Below, piece by piece: positions 53,653 through 64,000 of a stretch of 64,000 nt of DNA. The DNA comes from Ziziphus jujuba (Eukaryota; Streptophyta; Magnoliopsida; Rosales; Rhamnaceae): positions 25,481,001 through 25,545,000 of the forward strand of contig NC_083389.1 in NCBI RefSeq assembly GCF_031755915.1, in the 5' to 3' direction. Both the position numbers and the translations under genes were made by a program. Within the stretch, counting starts at the first letter, position 1. Every line of letters starts with the position of its first letter. Under the pieces are notes generated by a model. It was not told the DNA's origin, made no database searches, and saw only the letters and a program-made list of their open reading frames with translations.

Positions 53653-55970
53653 ATGATAATTGATACGATAGAAGTACAAGATATAAATTCTTTTTCTGGA
53701 TTAGAGTTTTTTAAAGAGGTCTACGAAATTATATGGGCCTTTATTCCTATATTTACTCTTGTATTGGGAATCACAATAGGCGTACTGGTAATTGTATGGT
53801 GAGAAAGAGAAATATCCATAGGATTGCAGCAACATATTGGACCTGAATACTCCGGCCCTTTAGGAGTTCTTCAAGCTCTAGCAGATGGGACAAAACTTCT
53901 TTTCAAAGAAAATCTTCTTCCATCGAGAGGAGATACTCGTTTATTCAGTATCGGACCATCCATAGCAGTCATATCAATTTTAGTAAGCTATTCAGTAGTT
54001 CCTTTTAGCTATCACCTTGTTTTAGCATATCTCAATATTGGTGTTTTTTTTATGGATTGCCATTTCCAGTATTGCTCCCATTAGACTTCTTATGTCAGAA
54101 TACAGGTTAAATAATAAATATCCCTTTTGAGGTAGTCTACGAGTTCCTGCTCAATCAATTAGTTATGAAATACCATTAAATTTATGTGTGTTATCAATAT
54201 CTCTATGTGTGATTCGGTGAGACATAAATTTTTCTCTATTCCTTCCTCTATTCTTTTCTTTTTAGGAAAGGGGTAGTATGAATTGAGTAGATATCTTCAT
54301 TTTTTTATTCATTAATCGGATTGATGAACTAAATTAGATAGTTGGATGAGTGAAAGAGAACAGCTTCTATATAAATTCACAATAAAGATATTGAGTCTCA
54401 TTTTCTATGTATAAGAGTTAGAGAGTTGAGTGGAAATAAATAGAAGCAGAAGATACCGTTTACCCTAAAATTGGTTGATTAGTCATCCTGACTTGAAGCG
54501 GGCTTAAAAGATCAACTGTATTGAGTTTTCACTATCGTTTGCATGTATTTTTATACATGTATTACCATAAAAGAAAAGGCCATTGAACAAAAATGAGTGG
54601 ATAGATAGAAACACCAAGATACGCAAAGGATTAGTAATATAGATCCTATAAATAATCCAAAAGTAGACATTTCTACATAATATACAAAGAACAGTAATTG
54701 GGGCTTTAAATTTGTAGAAGTTATAAGGCAGTACTCCCCACAATTCCGATCCAGAGTATGCTCCTATCCGCCAATTCAATAAATGACTATTGGGAACAAA
54801 ATAATCCTTTTTTTTGATTTTGTAAGCCCCTTTTTTTCAGAAATAGAAAGAAGAATAGGAACAAAAAAAAGAAAGGAATACAAAAGAATAAACAAGATCT
54901 TCATTATTTTTTTTTTCTTATATCCATATTTATATCGATACAATTCATGTTATAATTCATGAATTAATGTAATATACAATTCTTTTTCATAAGTGAAAAC
55001 GATGGGTGATTGATTTTTTTTACAAGGAGTATTTTATTGAGAATCAAGTTATTACTCGACAAGGAAAAATTTAAATGATTATGAAAATTTTTAAAAAAAG
55101 GATGAGATCAATTCAAAAGTATTTTATTTATTTATTATTAATTCAATTTATTAATATATTAAATTAATAATAAATTGAATTCTTTATTATTAATTATACT
55201 AATATTTTTTTAAAAAAAATTTATTAAAACATAATAGACAGAATTCAATTGGTCTAATTTTGGACTGTATGATATATTTGAATCTTAGCTATCGTATAAC
55301 CAAGCCTCGGAAGATAAAAGGACTCAATCCTTAGATTTTTTTTATGGCCCTTAAGGAGCTGTATGAGGTGAGAATCTCATGTACGGTTTTGGAATAGCGA
55401 TGGAAACAGTGATGGTACCACCAACTATGATTATCTAATAGTTCAAGTACAGTTGATATAGTTGAGGTGTAATCAAAATATGGTTTTTGGGGATGGAATT
55501 TATGGCATCAACCTATAGGTTTTATCGTTTTTCTAATTTCTTCCCTAGCAGAATGTGAGAGATTGCCTTTTGATTTACCAAAAGCGGAAGAAGAATTAGT
55601 AGCAGGTTATCAAACCGAATATTCGGGGATAAATTTTGGTTTACTTTATGTTGCTTCCTATCTAAACCTATTAGTTTCATCATTATTTGTAACAGTTCTT
55701 TACTTAGGCAGTTGGAATACCTCTATTCCGCATATATTTGTTTCAAAGAATTTTGAAATAAATCAATGATATGAGGTTTTTGGGGCGACAATTGGTATCT
55801 TTATTACATTAGCTAAAACTTATATGTTTTTGTTCATTCCTATCATAACAAGATGGACGTTACCTAGGTTAAGAATGGACCAACTGTTGAATCTTGGATG
55901 GAAATTTCTTTTACCTATTTCTCTTGGTAATCTATTATTAACAACTTCTTTCCAACTCTTTTCATTGTAA
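53653..55970 (+). pseudogene. ndhA: ndhA pseudogene, copy 2 with full intron
   Basis: Exon 1 is 53653-54206, the group II intron 54207-55433 starts GTGTG (GTGCG expected), and exon 2 is 55434-55970. Both exons have about normal lengths, so this copy is structurally complete, unlike copy 1. Exon 1 has a TGA in VIVW-stop-ERE and another stop after CSH; exon 2 has a TAA (CAA to TAA) and a TGA after NFEINQ. Confidence 0.94.
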
Positions 55971-56051
55971 AGAATATGATATTCTATATTCACAACTTGG
56001 CTTAAACAAGAGAAATCAACAAACATCAAATTATTCATATATATTCACAAT

Positions 56052-56550
56052 ATGTTCCCTATGGTAACTGGGTTCATGAATTATGGTCAACAAACAGTAT
56101 GAGCTACAAGGTACATTGGTCAAAGTTTCATGATTACCTTATCCCATGCAAATCGTTTACCAGTAACTATTCAATATCCTTATGAAAAATTAATCACCGG
56201 AGAGTGTTTCCACGGTTGAATCCATTTTGAGTTTGATAAATGTATTACTTGTGAAGTATGTGTTCGTGTGTCCTACAGATCTACCCATTCTCGATTAGAA
56301 ATTGGAAACTAACATTTACAAGAAACGGTTGCTTAATTACAGTATTGACTTCGGAATCTGTATATTTTGTGGTAACTGCGTTGAGTATTGTCCAACAAAT
56401 TGTTTATCAATGACTGAAGAATATGAACTTTCTACTTATGATCGTCATGAATTAAATTATAATCAAATTGCTTTGGGTCGTTTACCAATATCAGTAATTG
56501 ACATTTATACAATTCGAACAATTTCGAATTTGCCTCAAATAAAAAAATAA
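56052..56550 (+). pseudogene. ndhI: ndhI pseudogene, copy 2
   Basis: [16 protein letters not shown] then TGA for an Arg codon. Unlike copy 1 it keeps the [15 protein letters not shown] stretch. The first cluster motif CITCEVCVRV is present but the frame shifts before its last cysteine; the second, [15 protein letters not shown], is intact in the open segment 56302-56550, which reaches the normal end. Confidence 0.94.
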
Positions 56551-56916
56551 GAAAGTACCTTGATTCAAGAAAATTTTCAAATTACTAAGTACTAAGGTTC
56601 CTTTCATTTTGTTTGGTCATGCCCTACAAATCCTAACTATTCATTAGTTGGTAATAATCATGACTTAATTTGGATTGAAAATTGAGTAATTAAGTAATGT
56701 CTATATAATTATTTTGAAATATAGTTTCGGATTTTAACTACTCTTTCTTTCAGATAAAGAATGAAATTAGTCCAATATCTGTACCCACATTAATTCACAT
56801 CCTCGAGGATTTCATTCAATTAGGAATTGACTATAAATCATAAAAAAAAATTTCTGGTCGGGTCTCAATAAGGTCATGAAAAAAATTTTGATTTTTTATC
56901 TCTTTGTTTACATATA
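56551..56916. other. ndhI-ndhG spacer, copy 2
   Basis: AT-rich spacer matching 34526-34868. No gene. Confidence 0.7.
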
Positions 56917-57429
56917 ATGGATTTGCCTAGACAATACATGATTTTCTTTTAGTCTTTCTGGGATCAGGTCTTATATTAGGAGGTATAGGAGCAGTATTAT
57001 TTACCAACCCAATTTATTCTGCTTTTTCATTGGGACTCATTCTTGTTTGTATATCCTTATTCTATATTCTATTAAACTCTTATTTTATAGCTGCGGCACA
57101 ACTCCTTATTTACGTGGGAGCTATAAATGTTTTAATCATATTTGCTGTAATGTTCATGAATGGTTCAGTATATTACAAAGATTTTAATCTTTGGACCGTT
57201 GGGGATGGGGTTACTTTGCTGGTTTGTACAAGTATTTTGGTTTTACTAATGAGTACTATTATGGATACGTCATGGTACAGGATTATTTGGATTTTAGAGC
57301 AAGATTTGAAAGTTATAGTCAACAAATTGGAATTCATTTATCAATAGATTTTTTTTCCTTCCCTTTTAATTCATTTCAATAATTCTTTTAGCCGCTTTGA
57401 TAGGTGCAATCGCTGTGGTGCACCAGTAA
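56917..57429 (+). pseudogene. ndhG: ndhG pseudogene, copy 2
   Basis: MDLPR then a frameshift (bases lost in GAACCA), with the hydrophobic body readable from 57030 ([20 protein letters not shown]) to WILEQDLK. The original end CACCAGTAA at 57421-57429 is kept, where copy 1 has TAG for CAG. Confidence 0.93.
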
Positions 57430-57675
57430 TAAATCGTAAATCTATAGAATTAGCAACAGTAATCCAAATGAAACTTCAGTCTGTGTTATCACATCTATTT
57501 CTCTTTAATTCTATTTAACGATTGTTTATGTTGAAAGTAGAAATTATTTTATTAGATCTATTACCAATCTATTTATTTGTTCTGTACCTTTTAGATTCTA
57601 GTCAACTGAATCCGTTGAATTGTTGTTCATATTATATTGAAATAAATCAAAATTTAATTGATAAGGAGTTAGCCA

Positions 57676-57940
57676 ATGATGCTCGAACATGTACTTGTTT
57701 TGAGTGCCTACTTATTTTCTATCTGTATCTATGGGTTGATCACAAGTTGTAGTATGGTTAGAGCCCTTATGTGTCTTGAACTTATACTGAATGTGGTTAA
57801 TATAAATTTTGTAACATTTTTCAATTTTTGTTATAGCTATTACAGCCGCTGAAGCAGCTATTGGACCGGCTATTGTTTCGTCAATTTATCGTAATAGAAA
57901 ATCAACTCGTATTAATCAATTGAATTTTATGAATAAGTAG
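57676..57940 (+). pseudogene. ndhE: ndhE pseudogene, copy 2
   Basis: [20 protein letters not shown] to [10 protein letters not shown], then a deletion of about 41 bases removes [10 protein letters not shown] and shifts the frame before [20 protein letters not shown]. Same start context as copy 1. Confidence 0.93.
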
Positions 57941-58184
57941 TATTAATCATATAAATTAGAATATTCATAAATTCGAATTAGCATGTATTATACATACTGT
58001 ATGATCATGTTTGCGAACAAGTAAGAAATCAAAGTATCTTAGCTCCCTTACATGAGTCGATCCAGAAGTAGATTGATTACAAAAATTATGGTAAATCATT
58101 GATTCATCTGGTGTCTAAATATATGATTTATTTATAAACTTACTAGATCAAAAATTTAGAATGTTCAAAAAATTTATATATCCA

Positions 58185-58403
58185 ATGTCACATTCAGTCA
58201 AGATTTATGATACATGTATAGGATGTACTCAATGTGTCCGAGCCTGCCCCACAGATGTATTAGAAATGATACCTTGGGATGGGTGTAAAGCTAAGCAAAT
58301 CGCTTCTGCTCCAAGAATAGAGGACTATGTTGGGACGGATTTCTTGAGTGTTCAAGTTTATTTATGGCATGAAACAACTCGAACTATGGGGCTAGCTTAT
58401 TGA
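58185..58403 (+). pseudogene. psaC: psaC copy 2 lacking one cluster motif
   Basis: Open frame of 72 codons, in place of 81. The first motif [14 protein letters not shown] is intact, but a clean 27-base deletion removes CKRCESACP after IEDYVG, so the second cluster cannot form. RIEDY replaces the invariant RTEDC, exactly as in copy 1. The C-terminus, [15 protein letters not shown], is normal. Confidence 0.95.
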
Positions 58404-58543
58404 TACATTTCAGAAAACCTTACTTGAATATATATATATATATATATATATTTTACCAACAAAAACCCACACTCAGAATAATATATTTTATTTTATATTT
58501 TTTAGCACTGGTTTTTCTGGTCCAAGTGTATCATGTTTTTAGC

Positions 58544-60006
58544 ACGAATGATTTTCCTTAGTTAACTATAGTTGTAGTTTTGACAATATCTGCGAGTTCT
58601 TTATTTTTCTTTCTTCTTAATAGAGGGAATAAGGTAATTAAGTGGCATACTATTTGTATATGCATAATAGAACTCCTTCTAATAACCTAGACATTTGGGT
58701 ATCATTTCCAACTGGACAATCCATTAATCCAACTTATAGAGAATTATAAATGAATCTATTTTTTTTATTTTTACTGGAGACTGGGAATAGATGGAATTTC
58801 TATAGGAACTATTTTACTGATAGGATTTATCACTACTTTAGCTACTTTAGCGGCCTGGCCGGTTACTCGAGATTCCTAATTATTCCATGTCCTGATGTTA
58901 GCAATGTATAGTGGTCAAATAGGACCATTTTCTTCTCAAGACCTTTTACTTTTTTTCATCATTTGGGAGTTAGAATTAATTCCAGTTTATCTACTTCTAT
59001 CCATATAGGCCGGAAAGAATCGTTTGTATTCAGCTACAAAATTTATTTTGTACACTGCAGAAGCTTCTGTTTTTTTATTAATAGGAGTTCTAGGTATTGG
59101 TTTATATGGTTCTAATGAACCAACATTAAATTTTGAAACATCAGTTAATCAATCGTATCCTGTAGCATTGGAAATCATTTTTTATATTGGATTTTTTATT
59201 TCTTTTGCTATCAAATCGCCGATTATACCCTTACATACATGGTTACCAGACACCCATGGAGAGGCACATTACAGTACTTGTATGCTTCTAGCTAGAATAT
59301 TATTAAAAATGGGAGCGTATGGAGTGGTTCGGATAAAAATGCAATTATTACCTGATGCTCATTCTATGTTTTCTCCTTGGTTGATCATAGTAAGCACAAT
59401 TCAAATAATCTATGCAGCTTCAACATCTCCGGGGCAACGTAATTTAAAAAAAAGAATAGCTTATTCCTCTGTATCTCATATGGGTTTCACAATTACAGGA
59501 ATTGGTTCTATAAACAATACAGGACTCAATGGAGCCATTTTATGATTAATCTCTCATGGATTTATTGGTGCTGCACTTTTTTTCTTGGTAGGACCGAGTT
59601 ATGATAGAATATGTCTTGTTTATCTAGAGGAAATGGGTAGAATGGCTATAGCAATTCCAAAAATATTTACGACTTTCAATATCTTATCAATGGCTTCTCT
59701 TGCATTCCTGGGCATGAGCGGTTTTGTTGCAGAATTGATAGTATGTTTTGGAATACTTACTAGCCAAAAATATCTTTTAATTACAAAAATAGTAATTACT
59801 TTTGTAATGGGAATTGGAATGATATTAACTCCTATTTACTCATTATCTATGTTATGTCATATGTTCTATGGATTGAGCTTTTTAATGCTCCAACTCTTAT
59901 TTTTTTATTTTATTTTGGGCCATGAGAGCTATTTGTTTCGCTCTCTATACTGCTACCTGTAATAGCTATTGGGACTTATCCGGATTTCGTTTTCTCACTA
60001 TCAGTT
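58544..60006 (+). pseudogene. ndhD: ndhD pseudogene, copy 2, uninterrupted by element C
   Basis: Starts at ACG in the same context as copy 1, with long open parts 59024-59545 ([51 protein letters not shown]) and 59585-59962. The element C target site is empty at 59395-59405. The 3' end is lost: at about 60006 the sequence joins ccsA. Confidence 0.94.
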
Positions 60007-60684
60007 AATATGATAGCTCCAAAGATCCAATTGTTGAATCAAAGGAAATCTGTAATAATTCCCAGACGAAAGAAATAAAGTGGTTTGTAAAACATTGTTT
60101 CTTTCACTAACGTATTGAATCTCACCAAAAAAAAGTGGATCATTTATGAAATTGTTGCTTTACTAAAAATCCTTATTAATTTTCGAAATGTAATGACTAA
60201 AAGGGCTACTGATAATAACAATCCACATAAAAGAGTTGCATAGCTTAATACCATCATACTGACGTGCATCATTAACCAATGGGATTGAAGAGCCGGGACT
60301 AATATTGCAGATTGATGCATTTCAGTTAAAAAACCCAAAGTAGCGAAACCTTGGTTAAAAATAGCACTTAGGGTGGTTAGTGCGTTTAAATTAAAATGGT
60401 TTTTTTGTTTTTTAAAATAGGGAACCAGATGAATAATGAAAAAACTCCATGAAAGAAAGATTAATGATTCATATAAATTACTTAATGGTAAATGTCCCAA
60501 ATAAATCCACCGGGAAACTAATAATATTGTTATATAGAAAAAGTAGCTATCATGCCTTTTCTGACGAATCATATAGGCCTACGATTTCATCGACTAATAA
60601 GGTTATTAAATGAATTGTAACAACAATTGAAACGATTGAAAAGGATGTATGAATTAATTTATGCTCTAAAGTTGAAAATATCAT
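60007..60684 (-). pseudogene. ccsA: ccsA pseudogene, copy 2, 3'-truncated
   Basis: Minus strand from [10 protein letters not shown] at 60684. Open segment 60144-60572 with [37 protein letters not shown] and [20 protein letters not shown]. The C-terminal third, ndhD end and the hairpin between them are deleted. Confidence 0.93.
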
Positions 60685-60776
60685 AAATTTTTGAAATTAA
60701 AAATGGGGTACCTCAATTATAGGAATGGCAATCGGGAATTGATTTTATTATAGGACTTACTCTTTTAGAAGATGCA

Positions 60777-60856
60777 TTCCACCACTCGGACTTGAACCAA
60801 TATGCTCTAGCACTGCTTCCTAAAAGCAGAGTGTCTACCGATTTCACCCTAACGGC
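60777..60856 (-). tRNA. trnL-UAG: Decayed plastid tRNA-Leu (trnL-UAG), copy 2
   Basis: An 80-nt match on the minus strand starting GCCGTTAGGGTGAAAT, anticodon TAG kept (GCTTTTAGGAAG). Changes in the acceptor stem and D arm. Confidence 0.88.
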
Positions 60857-61983
60857 TTGCTCGAAATCATAATAGCCTATTTTTATTCCATCTTCGAGAT
60901 TAAAGGAAGCAATTCAATGCAATATATTTTAGGAAACATTAAAATTGAGGATTTAAAAAAAAATTTCAAAATTTCAAAATTAGGGATTTGAACGTATCGT
61001 TTTCAACAAGAATCCTTATTTTTCTCAGTATATCATTATATTTAGTATTAAGATGTCTGTTTTATTTAACTTAATACTGGGGTTTTTTTAGAATTTATTA
61101 GTTTATGCTTGAATAAACGGGAACTATTGTACCTAGATATTTCGGACTTCAATCCATGGATAAAACTCAAAAATGTTCTTTATCTTTATAATGTGCATTT
61201 TTTAATGATTCATTTCTCATTTATGGGATTTTATGAATCAACAAAAAAAAAATATATATCCACGAAGAAAAATTGGCAGAGTCTTTGTATAATCACCTAA
61301 AAAAGGTAAAAGGGGTTTTTATTAATTGGGCTGAAAGCTAGGGATATATAGTGATATGAACTTAGAGAAATAAGAATTTAGAAAGTTATAAGACACATTT
61401 TAAACTTATTTAGTTTCAACGATCTATTATATTAAATGATCTATTAATTTTGTCTAAAGATCTTATACTTGCTCTTCTATATTCTATAGTATTCTAAATA
61501 TATTAGAATATAAATATATAGTATAAAAACAATATAAATAAAATGACAAACCTTTGTTATTATTGAATTATCAAATCCATGGGGAAAATAAGAATCCCCA
61601 CCTCGAAAATTATAAAACATACTAAAAAGAAAGGTGAAATTTTGTGCTTGCCTTTACTCTTTTTTCAAACAAAAAAATACCATTTTTAGATTTTCAAATT
61701 CAATCAACACAAAATTCTTATTTGACTATAAGAGCAAAACAACTTCAATTTATTTAATATTATTATTGATCGGATCAAACCATTAAAGAGTATAAATTAT
61801 TCCTTTTATTAGTTTAATTATTTTAACTTTCATAAATTATCAATTTTTTTATTTTTATACTTATAAAATATAAAATAAAAATCAAACTAAGAAAAAAAAA
61901 ATTTAAACAACTTAGAAAAAAAAAAAAAAACTGAAACTAGATTACTTTTTGAGCCAAATCAATTCAGATTTTTCCCAATCTTG
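60857..61983. other. trnL-rpl32 spacer, copy 2
   Basis: About 1.1 kb, colinear with 45502-46604, including an extra AT-rich insertion near 61500-61530. No gene. Confidence 0.72.
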
Positions 61984-62142
61984 GATTATTTATTGTTGCA
62001 CAAAAAACACTTTTTAAATTCCTCGTAGAAAGAGATTTCGCTAACGAAAAAGCTTTCAATGCTGCTGAATATCCCTTCCTTTTCAAAATATTTTTTCGAA
62101 CGTGTTTTTTTGATATAAAGGTGCGCTTTTTTGGAATTGCCA
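61984..62142 (-). pseudogene. rpl32: rpl32 pseudogene, copy 2
   Basis: Minus-strand start at 62142 in the context GGCAATTCC; readable in pieces ([20 protein letters not shown] in one frame). The poly-A run after the start shifts the frame. C-terminus reads FLCNNK. Confidence 0.85.
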
Positions 62143-63386
62143 TTAAAAAATTCTAATAGGTTATTCATTACCATGGTTGGATGTCAAAGACATCTATTGT
62201 TCAAAACCAATCATTCTTTACTATTAATTATAATTATCGATCTATTTATTTTCTAGATTGTACTTCCTTTACAAAAATATGGATCTAGAAAAATCGTATA
62301 AAATATTACTAGCAACATGAACAATATCGTGGTTTTTAAAAATTAAATACAAATTTTTTTTGTTTGTTTTTTTTTTCTATTCCATACAATTTGATACAAC
62401 ATCTGGAAGAAAAATTTGTATTTATTTTTATTGGTACTCTTATATCTTCCTTCAAATTGATATCTTCTATATCTATAGAATCTACTATGCAATAGAACTA
62501 GAATTGATTGGAGTTGACATGAGAAAAAAACAAATACAAAGAAAAAACCTGTGCCTTTCTATCTCTGTCTAGTTTTTTTTTTTTTTTCGTCATCCTAAAT
62601 TTAATACATGGAATAAAATACATCGAAATGTTTAATAACCCAACCCCTATCTTTATTAAAAAAAAGATTTAGTATTTGTTTATATTAATTATACATTTTA
62701 TTTAATTGGTCAAGCTCGATAAATAAGTAAATCTAATTAAATTTTAAAAATTAGAATGGGAATAGTAGTTAATCTGCGAAAAGATACAGGATAGATGGTT
62801 TTATAAAAGCTATTTTAGGAATTCCTTCTTTAAATTTTATATAAAGTCACGTGTTGGAGTCATAGTTTCTTTATCTTAACCTTTCTAATAAATGTCTTTT
62901 ATTGGAATAGAAGACAATCAATCGGTTCAAATTTGTTACTGATTCTCAATAATCTAACTTAAACTAAAATAGATAACTATTATTTTATGAGTTAAATTAG
63001 GGTTATTTATGCTTTATATCACAATAAAAAACTATTTTTGGTGAAATTTTTTATCCTTGCTCTATATATATAAATAAATTATTGTAATACGTAATAGTAA
63101 TAAAAATTTAAATTTTCATTTTTTGTATCTTCGTAAAATTTGACTTAATAATTTAATAAAAAAATGTATTTCTTTTTCACTAGTAACTTGGTCATATCGT
63201 TTGACCAACTCTAACCTCTTGATTTGAAATATTTGAGGTAGTTGAGAAAGATTCAGAATAATTAAAGCTAAAAAATTCTATTTCAGTTTTGTATATCTTA
63301 ACTTTTTTTATTAACTGACCCTTTTCAGAAGAAATAAAAGCTAGTGAATCAGATACAATTAATTAAGATAAAAAGATTCTTTTTTT
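62143..63386. other. rpl32-ndhF spacer, copy 2
   Basis: About 1.2 kb, colinear with 46763-47968, with poly-T runs. The frame at 62360-62572 has no recognisable product. Confidence 0.72.
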
Positions 63387-64000
63387 ATGGAATATACATA
63401 TCAATATTCATGGATCATACATTTCATTCCCCTTCCAAATCCTATGTTAATAGGAGTAGGACTTCTACTTTTTCCAACGGCAATAAAAAATCTTTGCTGT
63501 ATGTGGGATTTTCCTAGCATTTTACTGTTAAGTATAGTTATGATTTTTTCCACCCACATATTTATTCAACAAATAAATAACAGTTCTATTTATCTATCTG
63601 TTTGGTCTCATGATCATGGATATTTGAGATTTTTTGCTTACATGAGTTTTTCTAATACTTTAATGTTAGGATTAGTAACTAGTTCAAATTTGATACAATA
63701 TATATATATATATATATATTTTGTGAATTAGTTAGAATGTGTTATTACCTATTAATAGGTTTTTGGTTCACCCAACCTATTGTTGCTTGTTAAAATGTGT
63801 TTGTAACTAATCGTGTAGGGGATTTTAGGTTATTATTAGGAATTCTATGTTTTTATTAGACAGCATGTAGTTTAGAATTTAGGGATTTGTTTGAAATATT
63901 CGATAAAGTGATTGATAATAATGAAGTTTATTTTTTAGTTGTTACTTTGTGTGCCCAATTCCCCCTTCATGTATGGTTACCCGATGCTATAGGAGGACCT
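63387..64000 (+). pseudogene. ndhF: ndhF pseudogene, copy 2, incomplete at window end
   Basis: [20 protein letters not shown] to IYLSVWS, then a deletion of about 135 bases at a TCT direct repeat joins to [19 protein letters not shown]-dinucleotide run near 63698-63718 replaces the VYFFWE codons. The end [11 protein letters not shown] lies at the window border, so the gene continues outside. Confidence 0.92.

Larger units (their letters stand above)
52041..64000 (+). repeat. Second, colinear copy of the plastid SSC region
   Basis: Repeats the order of 25602-48600 (ycf1 part, ndhH end, ndhA, ndhI, ndhG, ndhE, psaC, ndhD, ccsA, trnL, rpl32, ndhF) in the same orientation. It lacks ycf1 3' half, rps15, most of ndhH, the ndhD-ccsA border and element C. 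It runs off the window in ndhF. Shared derived changes with copy 1 are described under psaC. Confidence 0.93.

Noticed and set aside
1..64000. Window as genuine plastid DNA
   Set aside because: Broken genes throughout, loss of rrn4.5/rrn5, transitions of the deamination type and LTR retrotransposon insertions exclude a working plastome.
1..64000. Window as plant mitochondrial DNA with plastid inserts
   Set aside because: No mitochondrial genes seen, and structured LTR elements with target duplications plus heavy C-to-T decay fit nuclear DNA better.

Overview
The window is plant nuclear DNA dominated by plastid DNA that moved to the nucleus (a NUPT) and then decayed. The reasons: the plastid gene order is intact (trnV, rrn16, trnI, trnA, rrn23, trnR, trnN, ycf1, rps15, ndhH, ndhA, ndhI, ndhG, ndhE, psaC, ndhD, ccsA, trnL, rpl32, ndhF), yet nearly every gene carries stops, frameshifts and deletions; most substitutions are C-to-T or G-to-A, as expected for methylated nuclear DNA; and four LTR retrotransposons sit inside the plastid sequence, each with a 5-bp target duplication. 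The gene order is the canonical angiosperm one. I cannot name the species.

Layout. 1-25131 is inverted-repeat (IR) sequence: trnV, rrn16 (split by a 6.0-kb Copia element at 1576-7617), trnI, trnA, the 5' part of rrn23, trnR and trnN. The 3' half of rrn23, rrn4.5 and rrn5 are missing. Between trnR and trnN lies a nested insertion: Gypsy-type element A (minus strand, 12353-24561) with element B (plus strand, 17468-23776) inside its 5' LTR. 25132-49717 is a full small single-copy (SSC) region, copy 1, from ycf1 to ndhF, with Gypsy-type element C (37428-43423) inserted in ndhD. 49790-51824 is the opposite IR end in inverted orientation (psi-ycf1, trnN, spacer). A 216-bp rrn23 scrap (51825-52040) joins this to a second, colinear SSC copy (52041-64000), which has its own large deletions (ycf1 to ndhH, ndhD to ccsA) and leaves the window inside ndhF.

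None of the plastid genes should be read as functional; the best preserved reading frame is ndhE of copy 1. The two SSC copies share two damaging psaC changes, including loss of a cluster-ligand cysteine, so copy 2 most likely arose by duplication of an already decayed NUPT. Copy 2 still holds the empty target site of element C, so C landed after the duplication.

The most interesting content is the A/B/C family. All three encode Gag, a zinc knuckle, an aspartic protease and the integrase C-terminal tail, but all lack the reverse transcriptase, RNase H and integrase catalytic core. They keep LTRs, a tRNA-iMet primer site and a polypurine tract, and all have target duplications, so they moved as non-autonomous elements using enzymes from elsewhere. 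B and C carry a duplicated linker and a pre-RT motif that A lacks, which suggests a recombinant origin.
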